From: Vibrio thalassae
Lineage (GTDB): Bacteria; Pseudomonadota; Gammaproteobacteria; Enterobacterales; Vibrionaceae
DNA: 64,000 nt
NCBI RefSeq assembly: GCF_900089835.1
Contig: NZ_OANU01000123.1
Coordinates: 62,001 to 126,000, forward strand
Reading direction: 5' to 3'
Positions within the stretch are counted from its first letter, which is position 1; each line of letters begins with the position of its first letter. This document shows positions 18,898 to 27,569 of the stretch, piece by piece. A model generated the notes under the pieces. It worked only from the letters and a program-made list of their open reading frames with translations. It made no database searches and was not told the DNA's origin. Position numbers and translations under genes: made by a program.

Positions 18898-19213
18898 GAT
18901 TGTTCCTTTATCTGGGTACTTATCGTTGTTGTAGTGGTTGACTGTTTTAGCTATAGAAAAGGTAAGAGGTCGTACCAGTTTTAATTGTAACTCAATTATT
19001 GCGCAAATGTAAATTTTCAAAAGTAATTACTCTAATACGATCCAAAAATGAGAGCTTTGTATAGTTTCCAGTCAGTTTCTTAGGTTAAGTCATGAAAAAG
19101 TAGTTGGGGGGAAGCGAGATAAGGTTATGCCTATCGACAGAATTGGGGATTTATAGTTACACTCAGATAATCGTAACGACGCGTTGATGTCGGAAAATAA
19201 AGAGAATAAACCT
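18898..19213. other. Intergenic region fadE-gmhA (316 bp)
   Basis: This divergent spacer holds the FadR operator (18964-18980) and the fadE ribosome site on the minus strand. Closer to gmhA I see AT-rich sequence but no confident -10/-35 pair, no RNA gene and no credible ORF. Confidence 0.6.
18964..18980 (-). promoter_or_regulatory. FadR operator upstream of fadE
   Basis: On the minus strand the 17-mer reads AACTGGTACGACCTCTT. Its core TGGTACGACC is the same as in the E. coli fadB FadR site (ATCTGGTACGACCAGAT, from memory). It lies 67-83 bp upstream of the fadE start codon, a normal operator position. It predicts repression of fadE by FadR and release by long-chain acyl-CoA. Confidence 0.82.
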
Positions 19214-19789
19214 ATGTACCAAGATCTAATTAGAAATGAGCTTACTGAAGCTGCAGACGTACTAAATAAGTTCCTGAGCGACGATCACAACATTGCACAG
19301 ATTGAAGCTGCGGCGAAGATGATTGCAGATTCATTTAAACAAGATGGTAAGGTGCTATCTTGTGGTAATGGCGGTTCGCATTGTGATGCGATGCACTTTG
19401 CTGAAGAACTAACAGGTCGTTATCGTGAAAACCGTCCGGGTTACGCAGGTATCGCGATTTCAGATCCAAGCCATCTTTCTTGTGTCAGTAATGACTTTGG
19501 CTACGACTATGTGTTCTCACGTTACGTTGAAGCGGTAGGCCGTTCTGGTGACGTGTTGTTTGGTCTTTCTACATCAGGTAACTCTGGCAACATTTTAAAG
19601 GCGATTGAAGCTGCCAAAGCTAAGGGTATGAAAACTATTGCTCTAACAGGCAAAGATGGCGGCCAAATGGCGGGTGTCGCTGATATTGAGATCCGTGTAC
19701 CGCACTTCGGTTACGCAGATCGAATTCAAGAAGTACATATCAAGATCATTCATATTGTGATTCAATTGATCGAAAAAGAGATGGAATAA
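19214..19789 (+). CDS. gmhA: Phosphoheptose isomerase (sedoheptulose 7-phosphate isomerase)
   Basis: GmhA turns sedoheptulose 7-phosphate into D-glycero-D-manno-heptose 7-phosphate, the first step towards the heptose of the LPS inner core. The 191 residues (E. coli 192) form one SIS domain with CGNGGSHCDAMHFAEELTGR (about 54-73), GLSTSGNSGNI and the C-terminal EVHIKIIHI with catalytic Glu/His. I chose the ATG at 19214 (MYQDLIRNEL), matching E. coli; an upstream ATG at 19184 adds ten residues that the family lacks. A YafJ-like gene follows after 50 bp, as in E. coli. Confidence 0.95.
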   Translation: MYQDLIRNELTEAADVLNKFLSDDHNIAQIEAAAKMIADSFKQDGKVLSCGNGGSHCDAMHFAEELTGRYRENRPGYAGIAISDPSHLSCVSNDFGYDYVFSRYVEAVGRSGDVLFGLSTSGNSGNILKAIEAAKAKGMKTIALTGKDGGQMAGVADIEIRVPHFGYADRIQEVHIKIIHIVIQLIEKEME

Positions 19790-19839
19790 TCTCAGCTTAT
19801 TAGTGACGTTATTGTGTAAGAAAAAGAGTAGGGAACTCA

Positions 19840-20682
19840 ATGTGTGAATTGCTTGGCATGAGTGCAAATGTGCCTACAGATATCTGTTTTAGCTTTACCG
19901 GTTTGATTCAACGTGGTGGTAACACTGGCCCCCACAAAGATGGCTGGGGGATTACCTTTTATGAAGGCAAAGGTTTTCGAACCTTTAAAGACCCTCAGCC
20001 TAGTTGTGATTCAAAAATTGCAGAATTGGTTCAAAATTATCCGATAAAGAGTCGTGCGGTCGTCAGTCATATACGACAGGCGAATCGTGGTCAGGTAAAT
20101 CTTGAAAATACGCACCCTTTTACGCGTGAGTTGTGGGGGCGTTATTGGACTTTTGCTCATAATGGTCAGCTCAGTGATTACCAAGGGTTGCACACCGGCC
20201 ATTTTCGTCCAGTGGGCGAAACCGACAGTGAATTATCGTTCTGTTGGTTGTTGAGAAAGCTGGATGAGCGTTTTCCTGAACCGCCGCAAGATCTAATGGC
20301 CATGTTTGCTTATGTCGCTGAGTGTTGTGATGAATTACGTGAGTATGGTGTCTACAACATGTTGCTAAGTGATGGCGAGTTTGTGATGACCTATTGCACT
20401 AACCATCTGTACTGGATCACGCGTAAAGCCCCATTTGGTAAAGCCACCTTACTCGATGAAGATGTCACTATTAACTTCCACGAAGAGACAACACCTAACG
20501 ATGTGGTGACATTGGTAGCAACCCAACCGCTGACTAGCAATGAAAGTTGGCATCGAATGAAGCCGGGTGAATTTAACCTGTTTCATTTTGGGGAGTTAGT
20601 CGCTAGCAATGTTAATGAGTTAAAAGACGTGGAGTTTGCGGAGGCAAAGCCTGCAAGCCAAGCGCCTACTGAGCCGTTATAA
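19840..20682 (+). CDS. yafJ: Class II glutamine amidotransferase (YafJ-like)
   Basis: A 280-aa protein with an N-terminal nucleophile glutaminase domain. Cys2 (MCELLGMS) is the predicted nucleophile after Met removal. Other motifs are GPHKDGWGITFYEG, VVSHIRQANRG, ENTHPF and FAHNGQL, the usual Gn-AT-II layout for glutamine binding. There is no second synthetase domain, so the acceptor of the ammonia is unknown. It follows gmhA by 50 bp, an arrangement shared with E. coli, so the genes are probably one transcript. A strong terminator follows. Confidence 0.9.
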   Translation: MCELLGMSANVPTDICFSFTGLIQRGGNTGPHKDGWGITFYEGKGFRTFKDPQPSCDSKIAELVQNYPIKSRAVVSHIRQANRGQVNLENTHPFTRELWGRYWTFAHNGQLSDYQGLHTGHFRPVGETDSELSFCWLLRKLDERFPEPPQDLMAMFAYVAECCDELREYGVYNMLLSDGEFVMTYCTNHLYWITRKAPFGKATLLDEDVTINFHEETTPNDVVTLVATQPLTSNESWHRMKPGEFNLFHFGELVASNVNELKDVEFAEAKPASQAPTEPL

Positions 20683-20706
20683 GCCCACATCAAGCTGGAA
20701 TATAAG

Positions 20707-20739
20707 AAAAAAGCGAGTGATGACATCACTCGCTTTTTT
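20707..20739. terminator. Bidirectional terminator between yafJ and purN
   Basis: A near-perfect long inverted repeat (A tract, then 20712-20722 paired with 20724-20734, then six T residues) lies between the converging genes yafJ and purN. Confidence 0.92.
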
Positions 20740-20766
20740 GATATTTACTCGTTGTGATTGAGAGGG

Positions 20767-21405
20767 TTATTTGTCCGCATAGCCTTGAGGGCCAAGCTCT
20801 AAACCATCTAGCATCGCTTTACTACCATCCATCGACAAACGGCCTTCAACGAACCATTTTACAACTAATGGGTAGATCTTATGTTCCTGACTTTGAACAC
20901 GCTGTTCTAAAGTTTCAATCGTATCGTTATCGAACACTGGCACTTTTGCTTGCAAGATAATTGGACCGCCGTCTAGCTTCTCAGTAACAAAATGGATACT
21001 GGTGCCATGGTGTTCATCACAATTATCAATTGCACGTTGATGCGTGTGCAAACCTGGGTATTTTGGTAACAGCGATGGGTGAATGTTGATCATTCGTCCC
21101 ATGTAATGGCGTACAAAATCACCACTCAGGATACGCATGTAGCCAGCTAGAACCAATAAATCGGGCTTGTGCACGTCAATACGACGCATCAGTTCAGCGT
21201 CAAACGCTTCACGTGTTTCACTTAATTTAGGATCGAGGAACTCTGCCTCTGCTCCTGCTTTTCGTGCACGCTCTAAGGCAAAAGCAGACTCTTTATTTGA
21301 AAAGACCGCTCGTACCTTGGCGTTTTCGATGGTGGACTCACAGGCGTCGATAATCGCCTGTAAGTTGGTACCATTACCTGAAACTAAAACAACAATATTC
21401 TTCAT
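20767..21405 (-). CDS. purN: Phosphoribosylglycinamide formyltransferase PurN
   Basis: PurN uses 10-formyltetrahydrofolate to formylate GAR in purine synthesis. The protein is 212 aa. The active-site segment is clear: INIHPSLLPKYPGLHTHQRA (Asn and His near residues 106-108) and the Asp in KLDGGPII. The N-terminal phosphate loop is VLVSGNGTNLQ. It lies 4 bp downstream of purM on the same strand, the purMN operon, and should share the PurR box found before purM. Confidence 0.96.
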   Translation of the reverse strand: MKNIVVLVSGNGTNLQAIIDACESTIENAKVRAVFSNKESAFALERARKAGAEAEFLDPKLSETREAFDAELMRRIDVHKPDLLVLAGYMRILSGDFVRHYMGRMINIHPSLLPKYPGLHTHQRAIDNCDEHHGTSIHFVTEKLDGGPIILQAKVPVFDNDTIETLEQRVQSQEHKIYPLVVKWFVEGRLSMDGSKAMLDGLELGPQGYADK

Positions 21406-21409
21406 GAAA

Positions 21410-22450
21410 CTAATTGATCTCTACTTGCTCTTCACCAGCCTGTGCAGTCGCGATCTCACCAATTACCCATGCATTTTCACCTTCAGCTTTTAGTAGCTCA
21501 ACCGCGGCGGCCGCTTGCTCTTGAGGCAACGCAACAATTAGGCCTACACCACAGTTGAAAGTACGGTACATTTCAAATGTCTCGACATTACCTTTCTGTT
21601 GTAGCCAGTTGAAAATTGCTGGCCATTCCCAGCTATTACCATCGATTACCGCTTTGGTTCCTTCAGGAAGTACGCGAGGGATATTTTCCCAGAAGCCACC
21701 GCCTGTGATGTGCGAGATTGCATGGATATCGTGTTCAGCGATCATTTTCAGAGCTGATTTAATATAAATTTTCGTTGGTTCTAGTAGGTGTTCACCAATT
21801 GTGCGTTCACCAAGCATTTCGTTCTTGTCGGCGCCAGATACTTCTAAAATCTTGCGTACAAGAGAGTAACCATTTGAGTGTGGACCACTTGAACCAACCG
21901 CGATGAGTGCGTCACCGGCAGCCACTTTCGTGCCATCGATAACTTCAGATTTTTCAACGACGCCAACACAGAAACCTGCAACGTCGTAGTCTTCTCCGTC
22001 ATACATGCCAGGCATTTCTGCTGTTTCGCCACCAATAAGCGAACAACCTGCTTGGATGCAACCCTCGGCAATACCAGATACCACGTCAGCCGCCGTGTCG
22101 ACGTCTAGCTTGCCAGTTGCGTAATAGTCGAGGAAGAACAGTGGCTCTGCACCTTGAACAATTAAGTCGTTCACACACATGGCTACCAGATCAATACCGA
22201 TAGTGTCGTGTTTGTTCATATCCAAAGCTAGGCGCAGTTTGGTACCGACACCATCCGTTCCAGATACAAGTACAGGCTCTTTGTATTTAGTTGGCAGCTC
22301 ACATAAAGCACCAAATCCACCGATGCCTCCCATAACTTCAGGGCGACGAGTGCGCTTAACCGCGCCTTTAATACGGTCAACTAATGCGTTACCAGCATCA
22401 ATATCTACACCAGCGTCTTTATAGCTTAGGGAAGTGTTGTTTCCGCTCAC
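21410..22450 (-). CDS. purM: Phosphoribosylformylglycinamidine cyclo-ligase PurM
   Basis: PurM (AIR synthetase) closes the imidazole ring with ATP to give aminoimidazole ribonucleotide. The 346 residues fit the family (E. coli 345). Motifs visible: SLSYKDAGVDIDAGNALV at the N-terminus, GTDGVGTKL, SLIGGETAEMPGMY and HITGGGFWENIPRV. The start codon is GTG at 22450 with a GAGGA ribosome site seven bases upstream. A consensus PurR box lies 68-83 bp upstream. Confidence 0.96.
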   Translation of the reverse strand: MSGNNTSLSYKDAGVDIDAGNALVDRIKGAVKRTRRPEVMGGIGGFGALCELPTKYKEPVLVSGTDGVGTKLRLALDMNKHDTIGIDLVAMCVNDLIVQGAEPLFFLDYYATGKLDVDTAADVVSGIAEGCIQAGCSLIGGETAEMPGMYDGEDYDVAGFCVGVVEKSEVIDGTKVAAGDALIAVGSSGPHSNGYSLVRKILEVSGADKNEMLGERTIGEHLLEPTKIYIKSALKMIAEHDIHAISHITGGGFWENIPRVLPEGTKAVIDGNSWEWPAIFNWLQQKGNVETFEMYRTFNCGVGLIVALPQEQAAAAVELLKAEGENAWVIGEIATAQAGEEQVEIN

Positions 22451-22517
22451 GGGACAGTCCTCGATAAATAAATGGATGTGAAAAGCGGGCGCTATTCTAA
22501 CAGGGGTTTAAACAAAA

Positions 22518-22533
22518 AGGAAAACGTTTGCGT
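22518..22533 (-). promoter_or_regulatory. PurR operator upstream of purMN
   Basis: On the minus strand this 16-mer reads ACGCAAACGTTTTCCT, an exact fit to the enterobacterial PurR consensus ACGCAAACGTTTTCNT. It lies 68 bp from the purM start codon and 163 bp from upp, so purMN is the obvious target. Confidence 0.9.
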
Positions 22534-22633
22534 AAGAAAATGCAAACTATTTTTGAGCGAGGGTAATCTATTGATATCGTCAGGTTTTAGCGGGTAAACG
22601 TGCGGAAAAAACATCATTAACCGATAATCTTGA

Positions 22634-22662
22634 CTGAAATAGCGAAAGAAACCATGTATAAT
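22634..22662 (+). promoter_or_regulatory. Candidate sigma-70 promoter of upp
   Basis: A consensus TATAAT at 22657-22662 lies 34 bp upstream of the upp ATG. The best-spaced -35 is CTGAAA at 22634-22639 with a 17-bp spacer; a better hexamer TTGACT at 22630 would leave 21 bp. Confidence 0.5.
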
Positions 22663-22696
22663 TTGCAGGTTTTGTTAAAAATTGCCGGAGTAGGAC

Positions 22697-23323
22697 ATGA
22701 AAGTTGTTGAAGTTAAACACCCTCTTGTGAAGCACAAACTGGGTTTGATGCGTGAAGGGGACATCAGCACAAAACGTTTCCGTGAGCTAGCTACAGAAGT
22801 AGGTAGCCTATTGACGTACGAAGCGACAGCAGACTTTGAGACTGAGAAAGTAACTATTGAAGGTTGGAATGGTCCGGTTGCAGTGGACCAAATCAAGGGT
22901 AAGAAAGTGACCGTTGTGCCAATTCTTCGTGCTGGTCTAGGTATGATGGACGGCGTGCTTGAGCACATGCCAAGTGCACGTATCAGTGTTGTAGGTATCT
23001 ACCGTGATGAAGAAACGCTAGAACCTGTACCTTACTTCAACAAGCTAGCATCAAACATCGATGAGCGTATTGCATTGGTTGTTGACCCAATGCTAGCAAC
23101 GGGTGGTTCTATGATTGCCACCATCGATTTGCTGAAAGAGAAAGGCTGTAAGGCGATTAAAGTATTGGTACTTGTTGCTGCTCCAGAAGGTATTGAAGCA
23201 TTAGAAAAAGCACACCCAGATGTTGAGCTGTACACAGCTGCAATTGATGAGTGCCTGAACGATAAAGGTTACATTGTTCCAGGACTTGGTGATGCCGGTG
23301 ACAAGATCTTCGGTACTCAGTAA
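22697..23323 (+). CDS. upp: Uracil phosphoribosyltransferase
   Basis: Upp salvages uracil with PRPP to give UMP. The protein is 208 aa as in E. coli. The PRPP loop is DPMLATGGS at residues 130-138, and the C-terminal uracil-binding GYIVPGLGDAGD is present. GGAGTAGGAC supplies the ribosome site. It is divergent from purM and convergent with uraA, unlike E. coli where upp and uraA form one operon, so transport and salvage are transcribed separately here. Confidence 0.97.
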   Translation: MKVVEVKHPLVKHKLGLMREGDISTKRFRELATEVGSLLTYEATADFETEKVTIEGWNGPVAVDQIKGKKVTVVPILRAGLGMMDGVLEHMPSARISVVGIYRDEETLEPVPYFNKLASNIDERIALVVDPMLATGGSMIATIDLLKEKGCKAIKVLVLVAAPEGIEALEKAHPDVELYTAAIDECLNDKGYIVPGLGDAGDKIFGTQ

Positions 23324-23347
23324 TTAAGAGTTCGACGACCTCACATC

Positions 23348-23376
23348 AAAAAGGCTGACGATTGTCAGCCTTTTTT
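23348..23376. terminator. Bidirectional terminator between upp and uraA
   Basis: A stem of 7 GC-rich base pairs flanked by A and T tracts (23348-23359 with 23364-23376, loop GATT) separates the converging genes upp and uraA. Confidence 0.92.
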
Positions 23377-23389
23377 ACGTTTGGAGAGA

Positions 23390-24631
23390 TTAATCTTCCA
23401 TTTGAGCGTTATCGACGACTTTATTCTCACCTAAATCATGAGGAAGAATTTGGTTGAGGATAATGGCAACAATACCGCACAAGCTGACGCCTTGAAGACT
23501 AAATTCACCAATACCAAAAGCCATACCACCAATACCAAAGACCAATGTGATCGCGACAATGACTAGGTTACGAGATTTATGTAGGTCAACATGATTTTTA
23601 ATTAGAGTATTCAAGCCAACTGTTGCGATTGAACCAAACAACAAAATCATGATACCACCCATCACAGGGACAGGAATGGTTTGTAAGACTGCACCAAGCT
23701 TACCTACCAAGGCTAAAACGATAGCGGTGATGGCAGCCCAAGTCATGATCACTGGGTTAAAGGCTTTCGTTAGCATAACAGCACCAGTCACTTCACTATA
23801 CGTCGTGTTTGGCGGCGCACCTACCATAGACGCTGCAATGGTCGCGACGCCGTCACCTGCGATAGTGCGGTGAAGACCGGGTTTCTTCAAATAATCTTTA
23901 CCCGTCACGTTAGAAATTGCCAACATATCGCCAACGTGTTCAACAGCAGGAGCAATGGCAACTGGTAGCATAAATAGAATGGCATTGATATTGAATTCTG
24001 GGGCAGTGAAGTTTGGCATCGATAACCAAGATGCTTGAACAACAGGCGTGAAGTCCACGACACCGAATACTAAGCTCGTGATATAACCTGCGACGATACC
24101 ACTAACAATAGGTAGAAGCTTTAAGAAGCCCTTAGCAAAAACACTCACCCCGATGGTTACGAGTAATGAAACTGAAGAGATCCAAAGTGCCGCTTCACCA
24201 TTGATGAGTTGAGCAGAGCCATCACTTGTTTTACCTAAAGCCATGTTGACTGCAACTGGAGCCAGTCCAAGACCAATAACCATGATCACAGGGCCGACGA
24301 CGACAGGAGGCAATAGTTTATGGATGATTTCTACCCCTTTTGCTTTGATAACTGCACCTAGGATGATGTAAACAACACCGGCCGCCATCAAACCGCCCAT
24401 GGTAGCGCCAACGCCCCAGGTTTGAACGCCAAACATAATCGGAGCGATAAAAGCAAAAGAAGACGCTAGAAAAATAGGAACGCTACGACGAGTGATTAAT
24501 TGGAATAATAATGTACCGACACCGGCTCCGAAAAGCGCAACGTTAGGATCCAATCCGGTTAGTAATGGAACAAGAACTAAGGAACCAAACGCTACAAATA
24601 GCATTTGAGAACCTTGTAAGATAGTTTTCAT
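23390..24631 (-). CDS. uraA: Uracil-xanthine permease UraA
   Basis: UraA is an inner-membrane uracil:proton symporter of the NCS2 family with about 14 membrane segments. The 413 residues carry family motifs: QMLFVAFGSLVLVPLLTGLD at the N-terminus, SSFAFIAPI, the AVEHVGDMLAIS segment with the conserved Glu, and GAPPNTTYSEVTGAV. I chose the ATG at 24631 (MKTILQGSQM); a 61-codon upstream extension is hydrophilic, unlike the family. It faces upp across a shared terminator. Confidence 0.94.
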   Translation of the reverse strand: MKTILQGSQMLFVAFGSLVLVPLLTGLDPNVALFGAGVGTLLFQLITRRSVPIFLASSFAFIAPIMFGVQTWGVGATMGGLMAAGVVYIILGAVIKAKGVEIIHKLLPPVVVGPVIMVIGLGLAPVAVNMALGKTSDGSAQLINGEAALWISSVSLLVTIGVSVFAKGFLKLLPIVSGIVAGYITSLVFGVVDFTPVVQASWLSMPNFTAPEFNINAILFMLPVAIAPAVEHVGDMLAISNVTGKDYLKKPGLHRTIAGDGVATIAASMVGAPPNTTYSEVTGAVMLTKAFNPVIMTWAAITAIVLALVGKLGAVLQTIPVPVMGGIMILLFGSIATVGLNTLIKNHVDLHKSRNLVIVAITLVFGIGGMAFGIGEFSLQGVSLCGIVAIILNQILPHDLGENKVVDNAQMED

Positions 24632-24906
24632 AGTTTGATATCCAAGCAAATAAAAATGTTCACCCAAGGGCTTTGGGCAAATTGGCCGGATAATATCACT
24701 TTGTAATCGATTACTTAATGATCTTGGTAAAAAATCTCGATTTTTTGTTAGTAAATTCTCAATAGAAAGCTGGATATTGTGTTCTTTAAGCTTGCCGCAT
24801 AGACGTGTAAGCAAAAAATATTAACCAAACCTTGAAGCACTCGGCTTGCTCCCGAAGACATACTTGCTTATCATTTCGACTTATATCTTTGTAATTTAGG
24901 ATGCTT

Positions 24907-26124
24907 ATGCGTTATTTAGCTTGGTTGTTGGCGACAGTTTTTGTTATGCCAGCTTATGCATTGACCAAGGTTGATATTTATTCGACCGAAGTGGTGGTGA
25001 ATTCTGAAGAGCCGAATGCTGACGAAGTCGCTCGCCAGCAAGGCATGCTGGAGGTATTGATCAAAGCCAGTGGTGACTCAAACGCAGCAGCAAATCCGGT
25101 AGTAAAAAAAGCGCTTGGCAATAACTCCCAGTTCATTACGCAGCTAGGTTACACGCAGCTAAACGGTGAACAGGCGTTGAGAATGACCTTTAATAGTGAG
25201 CAAATCAATACACTATTGAAGCAGGCTGATTTATCATCATGGCCGATTGAAAGAGCCAACGTTATGGTGTGGTTAGTTGAGGATGATGGTCGTGACCGAG
25301 CTATTACTTGGGAACATACCAATTCCGAAGCAGCAGATCAGCTAAGAAAAGAAGCCAAGCGACGTGGTCTGCCAGTCACCTTTCCGGTTGGTGACTTTGA
25401 TGACATGACTGGGATTCAGCCAACCGATTTATGGGGAGGCTTCGTAGGGCCGATCTCCCAAGCGACTCAGCGTTATCCTGTCGATGCGGTGATGGTCGTA
25501 AGAGCTGAGGGCAATAACTTACGTTGGACCTTGTATGACCAAGCGCCAGATACGTTAGGTCGTAATCAGCTAGAGCCTATCACTGGTTCGGCGTCGGGCA
25601 GTGCAGCCATGGCGACGCTGATCGACCAAGTTAGCGACTATTATGCTGCTAAAAATGCAACGGTTGTGAGTGGCGAGAGTGCTGGAACCATCACGGTCTC
25701 CTTCACTGGGATAAAAAACGCTGATTCGTTTTTCACTCTGGAGCGTGCCTTAGGCCGATTAGCTTCTACCGCGAAAGTGGAAGTCGCTGAAGTAAAAGGC
25801 GACGATGTGATTATCAGAGCGTATTTATTAGGTTCGATAGAGTCGTTTGAACAAGAAGTGCTAAAACTGGGGTTAGTTAAAAAGGTAGACGTGCAGCCGG
25901 AAGACGTCATTGTTGAGTCAACGGAGAGTCCGCAGACTTTGCCTGTGGAGGACACTTCCAACGTAAAGCCGGACCCCAATAGCCAGACTCAAGCCACTGT
26001 CACTGACGCCACGGTGGTGACTTCTGTGGATGAAACAAGCATCGCTAAGGATTTTGAAGAGGCAGCGGGAGCTACCAATGGTTTGATTGCCAAGCCACAA
26101 CTCACGTTTGAGTGGCTGTATTAG
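24907..26124 (+). CDS. DUF2066 domain-containing exported protein
   Basis: A 405-aa protein with a signal peptide (about 18 residues, ending MPAYA) and a DUF2066-type region running from VDIYSTEVVVNSEEPNADEV to about residue 250. Repeated small-residue segments follow, and a Thr/Asp-rich low-complexity stretch comes near residues 340-380. The function is unknown. I prefer the ATG at 24907 because AGGA ends five bases upstream; an ATG at 24901 adds two residues. It is divergent from uraA and ends at a strong terminator. Confidence 0.8.
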   Translation: MRYLAWLLATVFVMPAYALTKVDIYSTEVVVNSEEPNADEVARQQGMLEVLIKASGDSNAAANPVVKKALGNNSQFITQLGYTQLNGEQALRMTFNSEQINTLLKQADLSSWPIERANVMVWLVEDDGRDRAITWEHTNSEAADQLRKEAKRRGLPVTFPVGDFDDMTGIQPTDLWGGFVGPISQATQRYPVDAVMVVRAEGNNLRWTLYDQAPDTLGRNQLEPITGSASGSAAMATLIDQVSDYYAAKNATVVSGESAGTITVSFTGIKNADSFFTLERALGRLASTAKVEVAEVKGDDVIIRAYLLGSIESFEQEVLKLGLVKKVDVQPEDVIVESTESPQTLPVEDTSNVKPDPNSQTQATVTDATVVTSVDETSIAKDFEEAAGATNGLIAKPQLTFEWLY

Positions 26125-26142
26125 AACCGGTTGAGGTGACAT

Positions 26143-26167
26143 AAAAGGAGGCTTCGCCTCCTTTTTT
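26143..26167. terminator. Terminator after DUF2066 gene, shared with DUF2069 operon
   Basis: A 10-bp stem (26143-26152 with 26156-26165, loop TTC) is followed by T residues on the plus strand and by TTTTA on the minus strand, between converging genes. Confidence 0.88.
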
Positions 26168-26199
26168 ATTGGGCTTTATGTTGAGGTGATCTCAGAGGG

Positions 26200-26622
26200 C
26201 TATTTTTCGAAGCGCTGCTTTTCTTTTTTTTCGACAGAAGAAAGTCGCGGCAGTTTTAAACCCAGCTCTTTACCTTTTAGCCGTGCATAAAGGATGTTTC
26301 CAGCAAAAGCTAAGCCGGTGAGTAGAAGCTCTACTGATGCCAACCACCGCTCACCTTCATCGGCATAAAGTAGTGTTAAAGCATGGAGAAAGTAAAGCAT
26401 CAAGACAAAGTTGGCCCAAGCATGAGTGTAAGGTTTTCCTGCAATAATCCCTGGCAAAGGCAATAGCAGTGGAATCATCCAAGCAATGGTCATCGCTGTC
26501 GGGTTAATATGTGGGTGGGGGGACAAAAAGCCGTGCCAAACAGCAACCCAAGCCAGTAGAGCGAGGTTGGCTACCAATGCAAAGATGCGCATTGTTTTGG
26601 TTTTAAAAGGTATTGCTAACAT
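26200..26622 (-). CDS. DUF2069 domain-containing membrane protein
   Basis: A 140-aa inner-membrane protein with about four hydrophobic helices (ALVANLALLAWVAVWHG, AMTIAWMIPLLLPLPGIIAG, FVLMLYFLHALTLLY, VELLLTGLAFAGNILYA) and a basic cytosolic tail. It resembles the DUF2069 family; the role is unknown. It is the last gene of the bepA operon and starts 7 bp after the end of the quinone reductase gene. An internal ATG at 26592 is an alternative start. Confidence 0.82.
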   Translation of the reverse strand: MLAIPFKTKTMRIFALVANLALLAWVAVWHGFLSPHPHINPTAMTIAWMIPLLLPLPGIIAGKPYTHAWANFVLMLYFLHALTLLYADEGERWLASVELLLTGLAFAGNILYARLKGKELGLKLPRLSSVEKKEKQRFEK

Positions 26623-26629
26623 GATTCCA

Positions 26630-27199
26630 TTACTTCATTTTTTTGGCGGTTTGCGCCAAGCGTTTTCCTAACGCAAAAGCGAGTTCAGACTCTTCGCTGC
26701 TAAGTTGGGTACTTGAGTCGGCTACATGTGAAGCTCCATAAGGAGTGCCGCCAGTGGTGGTGGTATGTAACATTGGTTCACTGTAGGGAATGCCTAAGAT
26801 CATCATGCCATGGTGCAATAAAGGAAGTAGCATGCTCATCGCTGTACTTTCTTGACCGCCATGTAATGAGGATGATGAAGTGAACACGCAAGCAGGCTTA
26901 TCGATTAGGTCACCTGATATCCACAAGCTGGTGGTTTGATCCCAAAAGTGTTTTAGAGGCGCAGCCATATTGCCAAACCAGACCGGGCTCCCCATAGCTA
27001 AACCATCACATTGCTTTAGCTCGTTGAGGGACACAATTGGGTCGCCACTGTGTAAGTCTGAATCTTCTGTTAATTTGTCCACTGTACGCAGAATAGCTTG
27101 GCATTGCTCGACTGACTCAACGCCTCGTGATATGGCACGAGCGAGTTGCTTGGTGCTTCCATGTCGACTGTAGTAAAGCACCAGAATATGATATGCCAT
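26630..27199 (-). CDS. Flavodoxin-type NAD(P)H:quinone oxidoreductase (WrbA-like)
   Basis: A 189-aa protein of the WrbA/flavodoxin-like fold: the N-terminal FMN phosphate loop is YYSRHGSTKQLARAI (about 9-23), followed by GSPVWFGNMAAPLKHFWDQT (about 74-93) and FTSSSSLHGGQESTAMSMLL (about 107-126). Such enzymes reduce quinones by two electrons with FMN. Its ATG shares one base with the stop codon of the ArsC-like gene (TAATG), so the two are translationally coupled in the bepA operon. Confidence 0.9.
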   Translation of the reverse strand: MAYHILVLYYSRHGSTKQLARAISRGVESVEQCQAILRTVDKLTEDSDLHSGDPIVSLNELKQCDGLAMGSPVWFGNMAAPLKHFWDQTTSLWISGDLIDKPACVFTSSSSLHGGQESTAMSMLLPLLHHGMMILGIPYSEPMLHTTTTGGTPYGASHVADSSTQLSSEESELAFALGKRLAQTAKKMK

Positions 27200-27549
27200 T
27201 ACAGTATGTCTAACACTTGCTCTGGCGGACGGCCATGCTTTGCTTTGCCGTTGCTGACGACAATTGGACGCTCGATAAGCTTGGGATGATCACTCATTGC
27301 TTGGAACAACTGTTCATCGGTCAGTGCTGGATCGGCTAACTGAAGCTCTTTGTAAATATCTTCTTTAGTACGCATCATGGCACGAACACTTTCTAATTCT
27401 AGCTGACCAAAAATCTCTTTCAGTTTCTCTACCGTAGGCGGAGTGTTGAGATAGTTAACTACTTCTGGCTGAATGCCTTTTTCTTCAAGCAAAGCAAGGG
27501 TTTGTCGGCTTTTAGAGCAGCGTGGATTATGAAATATGGTGACTGACAT
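27199..27549 (-). CDS. ArsC family (thioredoxin-fold) reductase-like protein (YfgD-like)
   Basis: A 116-aa protein with the ArsC motif FHNPRCSKSRQTLALLEEKG (Cys12) and the C-terminal RPIVVSNGKAKHGRPPE segment. The fold is that of glutaredoxin-coupled arsenate reductases. No arsR or arsB is near, and the neighbour is bepA, as for E. coli yfgD, so a role in arsenic resistance is not supported by context. It may act as a general thiol reductase. It lies 20 bp after bepA and overlaps the quinone reductase by 1 bp. Confidence 0.92.
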   Translation of the reverse strand: MSVTIFHNPRCSKSRQTLALLEEKGIQPEVVNYLNTPPTVEKLKEIFGQLELESVRAMMRTKEDIYKELQLADPALTDEQLFQAMSDHPKLIERPIVVSNGKAKHGRPPEQVLDIL

Positions 27550-27569
27550 ACGGCTATTCCTTATTGGTT

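Noticed and set aside
18898..19020. 41-codon N-terminal extension of fadE
   Set aside because: It would read through the FadR operator and the FadE start MDILLS has a good ribosome site at 18897.
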